Part shown: in pieces, positions 8,517 to 17,011 of the stretch
Position numbering within the stretch: the stretch's first letter is position 1
How the letters are laid out: each line of letters opens with the position of its first letter
Source of the DNA: Gammaproteobacteria bacterium
GTDB taxonomy: Bacteria > Pseudomonadota > Gammaproteobacteria > GRL18
Direction: 5' to 3'
NCBI GenBank assembly: GCA_026196615.1
Contig: JAPHSW010000116.1
Coordinates: 1-62,522 of the forward strand
DNA length: 62,522 nucleotides
Notes under the pieces: model-generated
The model's input: only the letters and a program-made list of their open reading frames with translations
Database searches by the model: none
What the model was told of the DNA's origin: nothing
Position numbers and translations under genes: made by a program

Positions 8517-9953
8517 ATGAAGAACCACCTTTGTATCATTTTTTGTATAGTAGTAATGCTATTACCCACTCACTTGTTAGCACAGATTGTGACTGATGAT
8601 ATTGATGAACAAGCAGCAATTGAAGCAGTATTAAAAGATGCTGATTTGGAATGGGAGGATGTCGAGTTTTATAAGGATTTAATAATTGATGGTAACAAAA
8701 ATGGACATAGCCAAATACGAAGAGAATCAAAAGAAAAGCTTTGGGATATTAGAGCGGTTGAAAATAGAGAAATCTTTTTAAATACAGAAGGGAAAGTTAT
8801 TGCTATTAACTTAAGTGATACCAAATTTAAGACCGTCAATTTGATTGAAAATTTTAAGTCATTAGTTTTTTTTAGATGTTTTGGTTGTAATGAAATTATT
8901 ATAGATAAGTTATCAAACCTCCCTGAACTAGAGGATTTAAATATTGGTTTAAGTGGTTTGAAAAAAATTCCTAAATTATCAAATTTAAATAAATTAAAAT
9001 TTTTAAATTTTAATAGAAACTTCATTAGAGAAATTACTAATCTGGATAATGTGCCCTCGTTAATAAGGTTGGATTTAGAATACTGTGATATTGAAAAAAT
9101 ATCAGGCTTAGATAACCTTATTAATCTTGAAATTTTACACCTTGATGGTAGTAATGAATCAGAGAAAAAAATATCAAAAATAGAGAATCTAGAAAAATTA
9201 GTAAAGTTAAAGGAACTTGAAATAAGAACACATAAAATAAAAAAAATAGAAAATCTGGACTCATTAATTTCACTTGAAAGGCTTGTTTTGACAAGAAATG
9301 AAGTTGCAGAAATCGAAGGATTAGATAAACTAGATAATCTACGGTATTTAGGCTTGTCAACGAATAAAATAGCAGAAATAAAAAATCTTAATAATGTAAA
9401 AAAATTAGAAATATTAAATTTAAGTGGTAATTTAATTGAAGAAGTTGAAGGCTTAAAAAAATTAATAAATTTAAAAACATTATACTTAAGTAGTAATGAA
9501 ATAGAAAAAATTAAAGGCTTAACTGAATTAAAAAAACTAAATGTTTTAGAGCTTACTTTTAATAAAATAAAAAAAATTGAAGGTTTAAGTGAATTAAATA
9601 AACTAAAAAAGTTAGAGTTAGATCATAATGAAATAACAAAAATTGAAGGGCTTGATAAACTTGAAAGTTTGTATTTTTTGAAGCTTGATGATAATGATAT
9701 TGAGAAAATGGAAGGTCTTGACTATTTAAACAATATTATTTATTTATATTTAAAAAATACTAAAATAAAAAAAGCTGAAAATTATGAAGGTATGAAGAAG
9801 TTAGAGCTTTTTAATTTGACTAATAGTGATCCTGATGTAGAAATTAATGGGATTGATGAAATGTTAAAATTTAGCAGAAGTAATATAAAACGAGCTTCAG
9901 ATTTAAGATATAAAAAAATACGGGAAGAAAAGAACAAAAAGGATATTAAATAA
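8517..9953 (+). CDS. Exported leucine-rich-repeat protein, candidate immunity protein
   Basis: The start chosen is ATG 8517, which has AAGGA 6 bases upstream and begins a clear signal peptide (MKNHLC, hydrophobic core, cleavage near LLAQ). An in-frame ATG at 8493 would add eight residues before it. The mature protein carries about 14 leucine-rich repeats of about 22 residues (about residues 118-430) of the SDS22-like type, with the pattern LxxLxxLxxLxLxxNxIxxIEG. The C-terminus is basic and lysine-rich. The gene follows the candidate effector by a few bases and is very AT-rich. Such repeats form a curved protein-binding scaffold. Its place after an effector gene, and its likely location outside the inner membrane, make an immunity or chaperone role possible, but this is inference. 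Confidence 0.8.
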   Translation: MKNHLCIIFCIVVMLLPTHLLAQIVTDDIDEQAAIEAVLKDADLEWEDVEFYKDLIIDGNKNGHSQIRRESKEKLWDIRAVENREIFLNTEGKVIAINLSDTKFKTVNLIENFKSLVFFRCFGCNEIIIDKLSNLPELEDLNIGLSGLKKIPKLSNLNKLKFLNFNRNFIREITNLDNVPSLIRLDLEYCDIEKISGLDNLINLEILHLDGSNESEKKISKIENLEKLVKLKELEIRTHKIKKIENLDSLISLERLVLTRNEVAEIEGLDKLDNLRYLGLSTNKIAEIKNLNNVKKLEILNLSGNLIEEVEGLKKLINLKTLYLSSNEIEKIKGLTELKKLNVLELTFNKIKKIEGLSELNKLKKLELDHNEITKIEGLDKLESLYFLKLDDNDIEKMEGLDYLNNIIYLYLKNTKIKKAENYEGMKKLELFNLTNSDPDVEINGIDEMLKFSRSNIKRASDLRYKKIREEKNKKDIK

Positions 9954-10456
9954 TGAATAATCAGGAGGAAATTATTCTAGGAAAAAATAAACCTCATATT
10001 TATCTTGTTGTTTTCATTGTTTCAGTTTTTCCATCCGTATTTATGATTGCATTCATTATTTATCATGATTTTGATACGACATCTTTAATTGTTGGTTTAC
10101 TATTTTCTCCAGTCTTTATTTATCTTCTACGATATGGTTATAAAATACACTCCATGATCAATAATGAAATTATTATTTCTGAATCAGGAATAATAATAGA
10201 AGATTATCGTGAGAATGAATTTAAATGGTCTGATATTAACTCATATTCATTACAAGGTTTTAAGACAAGAGAACCTGATAACCACTGTTTTTTATATTTA
10301 AAGACAAATAATAGAGAAGATATAAAACCTCATATGCTAGAAATGCCTGAAAGTTACCTTGAAGATGGCATTATTGTCTGTGATTTATCAAAATATTTAG
10401 TGGACTCTGATGACTTTAAAGAGAAAATCAATTTTCATTTAACTCAAACTTTATAA
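9953..10456 (+). CDS. Membrane protein with PH-like domain, candidate immunity protein
   Basis: This 167-residue protein has two adjacent transmembrane segments (about residues 17-37 and 43-60) followed by a cytoplasmic beta-rich domain. The IIISESGIIIEDYRENEFKWSDI pattern there is typical of small bacterial PH-like domains in membrane proteins. Its ATG overlaps the stop of the preceding leucine-rich-repeat gene by one base (TAATG), so the two are translationally coupled. Inner-membrane proteins often protect against pore-forming T6SS effectors, and this is a candidate for that role. There is no direct evidence, and no named family was recognised. Confidence 0.7.
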   Translation: MNNQEEIILGKNKPHIYLVVFIVSVFPSVFMIAFIIYHDFDTTSLIVGLLFSPVFIYLLRYGYKIHSMINNEIIISESGIIIEDYRENEFKWSDINSYSLQGFKTREPDNHCFLYLKTNNREDIKPHMLEMPESYLEDGIIVCDLSKYLVDSDDFKEKINFHLTQTL

Positions 10457-10564
10457 CCAAAACTTTATTTTTCTATTAATAGATGATATTTTTTCTAATT
10501 ATAATAATCAGTGTATTTATCAACCTTAAGAAACAAAAAAAGAAAATAAGTTACATTTACTATA

Positions 10565-12094
10565 CTAGTCTTTTCGCAATGCTGCAATTGATGAGAGTAG
10601 ATGACGATCCATCATATTCATATCTTCAATGTTGACTTCATGCAAATTATAATGAGCAAAGCTACTGGTTATTTTTTTTCTCTGAAGTAAATCAAGAGAA
10701 GTGATTGCTTCTTCATCAATATTGATGTGCTTTTTATTAAGAACAATAAAATCATCGCCATGCACTCTAAAGATTAAACTATCTGGATAGGACGTTTTAA
10801 GAAAAGAGGAAAATTCTTTAAGTAATTGATCACCTTCATTCCAACCATGTTTATTGTTGAATTTTGAGAAATTATGTAAATAGATGATGTTAATGCAGTT
10901 ATATTCTTTATCATATTTGTTTCGTATAAGTATGATATTTAAATAATTTCGATTATAAGTGTCAGATACAATATCTTTAAAAAAATATGAAAAACGTTCT
11001 TTTTCTAACTCTGTTTTTGGCATTTGAGAAATGTCTTCTTCAATCTCAATTTTTTCTAAAACATTCATTGCAATATCTACAACTTCCGGATGAAATTGTT
11101 TCCCACTAAAGTTTTTTATTTCTTTTAGAGCCTCTTCTTTAGATTTTCGAGCCTTGTAAATTCGGTTAGTAGTCATTGCATCAAATGCATCAGCAACAAT
11201 CATGATGCGTGATAATGGTAGTATTTCATTATCTTTTTTTCCTTGAGGGTATCCATGACCATCAAAACGTTCATGATGATCTAAAACAACATCGGCCAGA
11301 TCATTGAACATGGGAATTTTTTTTAGCAAATTATAACTTTCACTAACATGTTCCTTAATAAGTTTGTATTCAAGTTTATTAAGTCTTTCAGGTTTTAGGA
11401 GAATTGAATCTGGTGTGGCGATTTTACCTAGATCATGTAACATTGCTGCTTGATATAACTTTTGAACTTCTTTGTCAGAATAACCCATGGCTTCAGAAAT
11501 AAGCTTACAGTATTTTGCAACACGCAGGCTGTGTCCACCAGTATAAGAATCTCTGTCTTCAATCATGTTAACGATTGAGTATAGAGTTTGTTTGTAGTTA
11601 TGAACTTTCTCATCATATAATTTTTTATATTCACGAGTTTTATCGACAACCATTTTTTCCAGGTTTTTTTTATAATTTTCATTTTCCTTAAAACGTTTAA
11701 TTTTTGAAATAGTACTTTCAAGGATCTGATTGACCTGAGTGAAATCAATAGGTTTTATGATATAGCCATTTATGCCCGTTTTAATGGCTTCGACAAAATA
11801 TTCAGGGTTTGTATAAGCTGAAGTGATGATAATATCTTGTTCAGGATTGATTTCTTTAATTTTTTTAGACATTTGAATGCCATTTAATTTTGGCATTTCT
11901 ATATCAGTAATAATAATGTCGTAGTGATTACTAACATAAAGCTCTAAACCTTGCTCTCCGTTTTCTGCTACATCAATGTGTTTAAAAAGCTTGTTAAAAT
12001 AACGACTAACAGATTCTCTTAATGCAGGTTCATCTTCTACATATAAAAGCCTAATTGATTGTGCTGCTTTTTTAAGTTTTTTTAACTGACTCAT
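10565..12094 (-). CDS. Response regulator with HD-GYP and degenerate GGDEF domains
   Basis: This 509-residue protein begins with a receiver domain (about 13-125; YVEDE acidic pair, phospho-acceptor in IIITDIEMPKLNG, lysine in IIKPID). A coiled linker leads to a full HD-GYP phosphodiesterase domain with HDLGK, HHERFDGHGYP and ADAFDAMTTNRIY. This family hydrolyses cyclic di-GMP. The C-terminal domain (about 360-480) looks like a diguanylate cyclase remnant: a RVHGDDFIVL stretch stands where RxGGDEF is expected, so it is probably not a cyclase and may bind GTP or c-di-GMP. Its start overlaps the stop of the upstream lone receiver gene (12091) by four bases. It is likely the output of the kinases at 12717-16782. 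Confidence 0.9.
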   Translation of the reverse strand: MSQLKKLKKAAQSIRLLYVEDEPALRESVSRYFNKLFKHIDVAENGEQGLELYVSNHYDIIITDIEMPKLNGIQMSKKIKEINPEQDIIITSAYTNPEYFVEAIKTGINGYIIKPIDFTQVNQILESTISKIKRFKENENYKKNLEKMVVDKTREYKKLYDEKVHNYKQTLYSIVNMIEDRDSYTGGHSLRVAKYCKLISEAMGYSDKEVQKLYQAAMLHDLGKIATPDSILLKPERLNKLEYKLIKEHVSESYNLLKKIPMFNDLADVVLDHHERFDGHGYPQGKKDNEILPLSRIMIVADAFDAMTTNRIYKARKSKEEALKEIKNFSGKQFHPEVVDIAMNVLEKIEIEEDISQMPKTELEKERFSYFFKDIVSDTYNRNYLNIILIRNKYDKEYNCINIIYLHNFSKFNNKHGWNEGDQLLKEFSSFLKTSYPDSLIFRVHGDDFIVLNKKHINIDEEAITSLDLLQRKKITSSFAHYNLHEVNIEDMNMMDRHLLSSIAALRKD

Positions 12095-12519
12095 AATTTG
12101 AATTTTTTTTCAATTTTTGTTAATAGTTCAAACATTTGTTCAAACTCAATGGGCTTTAGGAAAAAATAATCAATCTTATCATCAATCTTATCATCAATCT
12201 TATTATCATTATCATTATCATCGATTGTTGCTGTTAGAATTGTTGTAAAAATGGGTTTCTGTATTTTTTCTGCTTCATGAATCATTTTATATAGCATTTC
12301 ATCGCCATACATTTTGGGCATTTTAATATCGCTGATAATAATGTCGCACGGATCTGATTTAAATAATTCCAAGCCATCTTTCCCGTTAGAGGCTACGCGA
12401 ACCTGTGAGAAAAATTTTTTAAAAAATATTTCACCTTGCTCTCTCAAAGGTGCTTCATCTTCAACATATAAAAGTTTTAGATGATTTACTTTTTCTCGAA
12501 GCTTTTTTTTATCAATCAT
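12091..12519 (-). CDS. Single-domain response regulator with an internal KIDD repeat
   Basis: This 142-residue receiver has YVEDEAPLR near the N-terminus, a phospho-acceptor in IIISDIKMPKMYG, the switch threonine in ILTAT, and the FLKPIE lysine. Between the threonine and the lysine the normal alpha-4 region is replaced by aspartate- and asparagine-rich sequence (DDNDNDN followed by KIDD units). The cause is a 12-bp DNA tandem repeat (12171-12206). The gene lies between a kinase gene and the HD-GYP regulator and overlaps the latter by four bases, so it probably works in the same phosphorelay. Confidence 0.88.
   Translation of the reverse strand: MIDKKKLREKVNHLKLLYVEDEAPLREQGEIFFKKFFSQVRVASNGKDGLELFKSDPCDIIISDIKMPKMYGDEMLYKMIHEAEKIQKPIFTTILTATIDDNDNDNKIDDKIDDKIDYFFLKPIEFEQMFELLTKIEKKFKL
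12171..12206. repeat. 12-bp tandem repeat in a receiver gene
   Basis: The unit CAATCTTATCAT is present in two exact copies and one near copy, followed by a run of ATCATT-type short repeats up to about 12220. It is in frame (four codons per unit) and encodes the KIDD units of the receiver protein, so copy-number slippage would change loop length without a frameshift. Confidence 0.9.
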
Positions 12520-12716
12520 ATGGTTACCAATGATACGGAGTTTTTATTTGGGATATGAAATTTTAAAAAAGGCATTATCCTGTTTGATAAATGAATTATG
12601 TTATTATTCTTAATAAATAAATTCAGTCCTATTTATTATTTAGCGTTAGTGTATGGATATTAACGCCAATTGACTGCGTTTTAATAAACTTTCTAATATT
12701 ATTACAAATAATAGGG

Positions 12717-14984
12717 TTAATCGCCATCCATTGGGACGGTAATAGTAAATTTTGAACCATTATCGATATTTTCCACCTCAATATTACCGTCCATGTGTTT
12801 TTCAATGATAATTTTAGACATATAAAGACCTAAGCCTGTACCTGACTTCTTATCTTTGGTAGAAAAGTAAGGGTCAAAAATTTTATTCTTAATATGAGTA
12901 TCGATTCCCCCGGCATTGTCACTTATAGATATTTTTAGATTATTGTCTGCTTCATAGATATCAATACGGATGTTCCTATTATCCTGACAATGCTCAATTA
13001 GAGCTTGTTTTGCATTTTTTATTATATTAATGAGTACTTGCAATAATTCTCTGCTATGGATTAATAAGTTGCGATGGCTTTGATAATTTGTTATTACTAC
13101 AATATTGTTGTGTTCCAAACTTTTACCAACAATATCTAGACATTCTTCCATAATTTTCTGTGGGACAACGGAGTCTTTTGTTTTGCCAGGTTTAAAAAAA
13201 TTTCTAAAATCATCAATTGTTTTTGAGAGATATCGTGTTTGTTCAATGATGCGTTTGGCATCTTGACTAAAAGTTTCTAGTTTTACTTCATCAAACTCTA
13301 TATCAGCTAGCATGTTATTGGCTTCCATTGCTATGACACTGATTGGCTGGCGCCATTGATGAGCAATCATACTAATCATTTCACCCATCGCTGCATGCCG
13401 TGATTGGGCTAGGATTAACTCATCTTGAGCTTTTATTTTTTCTTGTGCTTTTTGACGTTCTGTTATATCCGTGAAAACAATGACAGCCCCTACAACCTGA
13501 TTGTCTTCCATTAGAGGTGAGCTGATGTACTCTACTGGAAAACTACTACCGTCCTTGCGCCAGAAAACCTCATCATTGACCTTCATGATTTTTCTATCTC
13601 TTATGCTAAGGCCAATTTTACATTCTGATTCGGGATAATTGGAGCCATCAGAGTGAGTGTGATGAAAAAGAATATGATTTGGGCGACCAATGACTTCATC
13701 AACACTAAATCCCAGCATGCTTTCTGCCGCAGGATTAAAAAAAATGGCGTTTCCATTAACATCTATACCATAGATACCTTCAGCAACTGAGGTTAGAAGT
13801 AACTGTTTTTCTTGACTGATATTTGCTAATTCTTGAGTTCTTTCTTGCACCCTGATATCTAATTCATCTTTAGCTTTTTGAAGTGATTGACGTGAAATAT
13901 TAAGACTTTTATTCAGTCGAGACACATAACCCGTAATGGCAATCATTGCGAGGAGTGCCAGGAAACCTAGAAGCATCCAATGCCAATAAAGCCGAATAAC
14001 ATCTTTAAAACTCACTTTTCCCCAATCATGATAGAGACCAACTTTTAATCGTTTGAGTAATTCGTGAACATCACTATAGTTTTGTGCAACATCCCATCCA
14101 GCAAAAAGGGCAGACTGTGCCGCAGTGCTGCTTTCAGGCATATCAAGAAGTGCAATGGCTACAGATTTACTGAGAGTATCTGATGTTGACGGAAGTTTGG
14201 CAAATGGCCATTCTGAATAAAGTGAGGTGCTTCTTAAAAAATCAAAATGAGTTTTGTTATCTGTAACCTGAGCGTTGATCACGCGGTAATTCTCAATATT
14301 GATCAAACCTTCTTGTTCCATACGTTCCAATGTGTCTGTTCTCACTGTACCAACATCGCCATGACCATCACGTAATGATTTGACGACTTGATCATGAGAA
14401 CCAACAAATTCTAGTTGACTTAAATCTTCATAAGGATTGATATTATTTTTTTCCAATTCTCCCCAGGCCATTAAAAATCCCCCTAGAGAATTTTTATCCA
14501 CGGCTAATAGACTTTTGCCTTTAATGTCAGCTAATGAGTTTATATTCTGGTTGTCTGAGCGAACAATAATGACACCACCAAAAAAAGTACTGTTGGAACT
14601 GCCCAATTTATTTTTGAGGGTTGCAATTGGCTGAATACCATAAAGTGCTTCAAGTTCTACATAATAGAAAGGGTTGGATAATACAAAATCCACTTGCTTA
14701 TTTTCCACTGCAGGAAATATTGCATCAAAGCCGAGAGGTTTAATTATAAAGTGATGTCCTGGAATTTTTTGATTAAGATAGTCAATGGTAGGTTCCCATT
14801 TCTTGAGAGCATGATTAATCCCACGTTTGGCAAGAACGCCGATTCTAATTTCTATATCATGCTGTTCGTTTGTTTCGACTGATAAAGTGTGGCTTGGTAC
14901 TACCATCAGTAGTATAAGAATCATGATTTTTATATACAGTGTAAAGTGGTCAATTAACCATTTTGATGTCTGCCTATCCATCAT
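12717..14984 (-). CDS. Histidine kinase with PhnD-like periplasmic sensor and PAS domain
   Basis: This 755-residue membrane kinase has an N-terminal membrane anchor or signal (about 15-33) and a periplasmic domain of the PhnD/phosphonate-binding type (about 45-310; RIGVLAKRG start, NPFYYVELEALYG, and a KGKSLLAVDKNS segment). A transmembrane helix follows (about 330-352), then a coiled coil and a PAS domain with a PAC-like tail (about 385-505). The HisKA domain has H542 in MIAHQWRQP. The ATPase domain has the INIIKNAKQAL, SDNAGGI and GTGLGLYMSK motifs. It probably senses a small periplasmic anion-like ligand directly. It overlaps the upstream kinase gene by 11 bases, and the two share a nearly identical kinase core. 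The gap to the receiver gene downstream (12520-12716) shows no clear terminator. Confidence 0.92.
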   Translation of the reverse strand: MMDRQTSKWLIDHFTLYIKIMILILLMVVPSHTLSVETNEQHDIEIRIGVLAKRGINHALKKWEPTIDYLNQKIPGHHFIIKPLGFDAIFPAVENKQVDFVLSNPFYYVELEALYGIQPIATLKNKLGSSNSTFFGGVIIVRSDNQNINSLADIKGKSLLAVDKNSLGGFLMAWGELEKNNINPYEDLSQLEFVGSHDQVVKSLRDGHGDVGTVRTDTLERMEQEGLINIENYRVINAQVTDNKTHFDFLRSTSLYSEWPFAKLPSTSDTLSKSVAIALLDMPESSTAAQSALFAGWDVAQNYSDVHELLKRLKVGLYHDWGKVSFKDVIRLYWHWMLLGFLALLAMIAITGYVSRLNKSLNISRQSLQKAKDELDIRVQERTQELANISQEKQLLLTSVAEGIYGIDVNGNAIFFNPAAESMLGFSVDEVIGRPNHILFHHTHSDGSNYPESECKIGLSIRDRKIMKVNDEVFWRKDGSSFPVEYISSPLMEDNQVVGAVIVFTDITERQKAQEKIKAQDELILAQSRHAAMGEMISMIAHQWRQPISVIAMEANNMLADIEFDEVKLETFSQDAKRIIEQTRYLSKTIDDFRNFFKPGKTKDSVVPQKIMEECLDIVGKSLEHNNIVVITNYQSHRNLLIHSRELLQVLINIIKNAKQALIEHCQDNRNIRIDIYEADNNLKISISDNAGGIDTHIKNKIFDPYFSTKDKKSGTGLGLYMSKIIIEKHMDGNIEVENIDNGSKFTITVPMDGD

Positions 14985-16782
14985 GATTGGCCTCCAATGG
15001 AAGCTGTAGAATAAATTTCACGCCATCATTGGTATTTTTCACTAACATTTCGCCTCCGAGATGTTCTTCAATAATGGTTTTTGACATATACAAACCTAAG
15101 CCTGTTCCTGATTTTTTATCTTTGGTTGAAAAGTAAGGTTCAAAAATTTTGTTTTGATTGTCTTCTTTGATGCCTCCAGCATTATCAGTGATAGAAATGT
15201 GTACTTTTTCATCGAGTTCAAAAATATCAATAATCAGTTTACGTTCTGTTTCCCTATTTTCCATCAAAGCTTCTTTAGCATTTTTAATCAGGTTAATTAT
15301 AACTTGTAATAATTCTCTACTATAGAGAAAAAGACTGCGTTCACTTCGGTAATTTTTTATGATTTCAATATTATTATTTTCCAGGCTTTTTCCTACGATA
15401 GAAAAGCATTCTTCCATAATTTGTTGTGGTATGGCTTGTTCTTTTTTCTTGCCGGGTCTGAAAAAGTTTCTGAAATCATCAATTGTTTTTGATAAGTATT
15501 GAGTCTGTTCAATGATATTTCTTGCGTCTTTAGAAAATGCATCAGGTTGGATATCATCAAACTCAATATCTGCAAGCATGTTATTGGCTTCCATTGCGAT
15601 GACGCTGATAGGTTGTCGCCATTGATGGGCAATCATACTGATCATTTCACCCATTGCAGCATGTCTGGACTGAGTCATGATTAATTCATCTTGGGCTTTA
15701 ATTTTTTCTTGAGCAATTTTTCTTTCTTCAATTTCATTGACTAGAGCAAGGTAGGACTCATTTAAACGAGTATCAATTCGTTTCAGGTAACGATTAAAAA
15801 TAAAAAAACAAATTAGGCTTAAAATAGTGATAATTACAATTAATTTTGAAAATAATAAATTTAATGCATTAACATCATCAGTGCTGTTTCTTAAAATAAT
15901 GAAATGTCCAATATGTCGTCCACCTTCATTCAACAAGGAAAAAGAACCTGAGGTATAATAATCATTGCCTAGACTAAAATGGCTCATTTTATTGCTAGAT
16001 AATTGTTCGCTGATATTATCTAATTTATCGTAATCAGAATCGAGTAATCGGTTACCACCGTAGACAATTGTATGATGATATAATTTGTTAAGGTTGAAGC
16101 CGTGCCTATGTCCTTGTTGAGCTAGTTTTAAATCTTGTTCATTTTCTTCCGTTAGGACTAACAAACTCACATTTTCTATATCTTCAAGAGTATCTAATAC
16201 TAGATCCATATTAAGTTTAATTTCTACATAAACAGGTGTGAGAGCTTTAGAATTTATGACTTTGGAAGTAATTAATCGAAGTTCTTTATTAGTTGTCAAT
16301 TCCAGACCATATGTAAGCTCATTAGTATTAATTGCTCTGTTAGACACATAGTCACTCACTATTTCATTTTTTTTCTCCTCTTCATTTTGATTGATACTCA
16401 ATAAATATTTTTTATCATTTGAATAATAATTAATCTCTGTTACAAGAAACATATCTTCAAGGATTGAAAAGAATTGTTCACTACAAAAACGTAAATTATC
16501 AATATTTGATTCGGTTAAGGCGGATTGAATACATTGACTGCTTTCAATGACATAAATTTGGCTGGAAATAAGTTGTGCGGTTTCATCAATCTTACGTAGA
16601 AAATTTTTTTCAATATTGTTCAGAGTTTTCTGTGATTCATTGGTTTTATTATTGACTTCGATAACATAGACCGCAACAAAAAATATGAGGATAATCGCCG
16701 CATAGGAGACGACTAAGGGCCAAAGAATTGAACGTTTTATGGAAGTAAGATTATGTGTTTCCACTAGGACTACCTCATTCAC
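14974..16782 (-). CDS. Histidine kinase with periplasmic sensor, paralogue of its neighbour
   Basis: This 602-residue kinase has two transmembrane helices (about 18-42 and 305-325) that bracket a periplasmic sensor of about 260 residues. The sensor has a helix then mixed alpha/beta character, compatible with a CACHE-type fold but not firmly recognisable. HisKA carries H386 in MIAHQWRQP, and the ATPase domain has INLIKNAKEAL, TDNAGGI and GTGLGLYMSK. There is no PAS domain. The stretch from AQEKIKAQDELI through the H-box to NNMLADIEFD is almost the same as in the kinase encoded immediately downstream, pointing to duplication of the kinase core with different sensors attached. It is the first gene of the minus-strand signalling operon. 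Confidence 0.92.
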   Translation of the reverse strand: MNEVVLVETHNLTSIKRSILWPLVVSYAAIILIFFVAVYVIEVNNKTNESQKTLNNIEKNFLRKIDETAQLISSQIYVIESSQCIQSALTESNIDNLRFCSEQFFSILEDMFLVTEINYYSNDKKYLLSINQNEEEKKNEIVSDYVSNRAINTNELTYGLELTTNKELRLITSKVINSKALTPVYVEIKLNMDLVLDTLEDIENVSLLVLTEENEQDLKLAQQGHRHGFNLNKLYHHTIVYGGNRLLDSDYDKLDNISEQLSSNKMSHFSLGNDYYTSGSFSLLNEGGRHIGHFIILRNSTDDVNALNLLFSKLIVIITILSLICFFIFNRYLKRIDTRLNESYLALVNEIEERKIAQEKIKAQDELIMTQSRHAAMGEMISMIAHQWRQPISVIAMEANNMLADIEFDDIQPDAFSKDARNIIEQTQYLSKTIDDFRNFFRPGKKKEQAIPQQIMEECFSIVGKSLENNNIEIIKNYRSERSLFLYSRELLQVIINLIKNAKEALMENRETERKLIIDIFELDEKVHISITDNAGGIKEDNQNKIFEPYFSTKDKKSGTGLGLYMSKTIIEEHLGGEMLVKNTNDGVKFILQLPLEANHDG

Positions 16783-16995
16783 TAATCTTAGTAGTTTATC
16801 AAGTAGAACAAAACTACTGTAAAATCAATCTTATAGGAAGCAATTTTATCCCTATTCATCGAACCATTGCTAAAGATCAACTGTTGTTGTCCATCTATTC
16901 TCTGAAATGAACTTAATTCATTTGAGTTTATTTTTGTTCTTTTCGAATTCATAAAAATAGATTATAATAATCTGTTATCTAATTAACTTTCACTT

Positions 16996-17001
16996 GGAGG
17001 G
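16996..17001 (+). promoter_or_regulatory. Ribosome binding site that fixes the guaB start
   Basis: GGAGGG lies 10 bases before the ATG at 17012. The in-frame TTG at 16994 overlaps this element and so cannot be the start. Confidence 0.75.
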
Positions 17002-17011
17002 ATTTCCCCTA

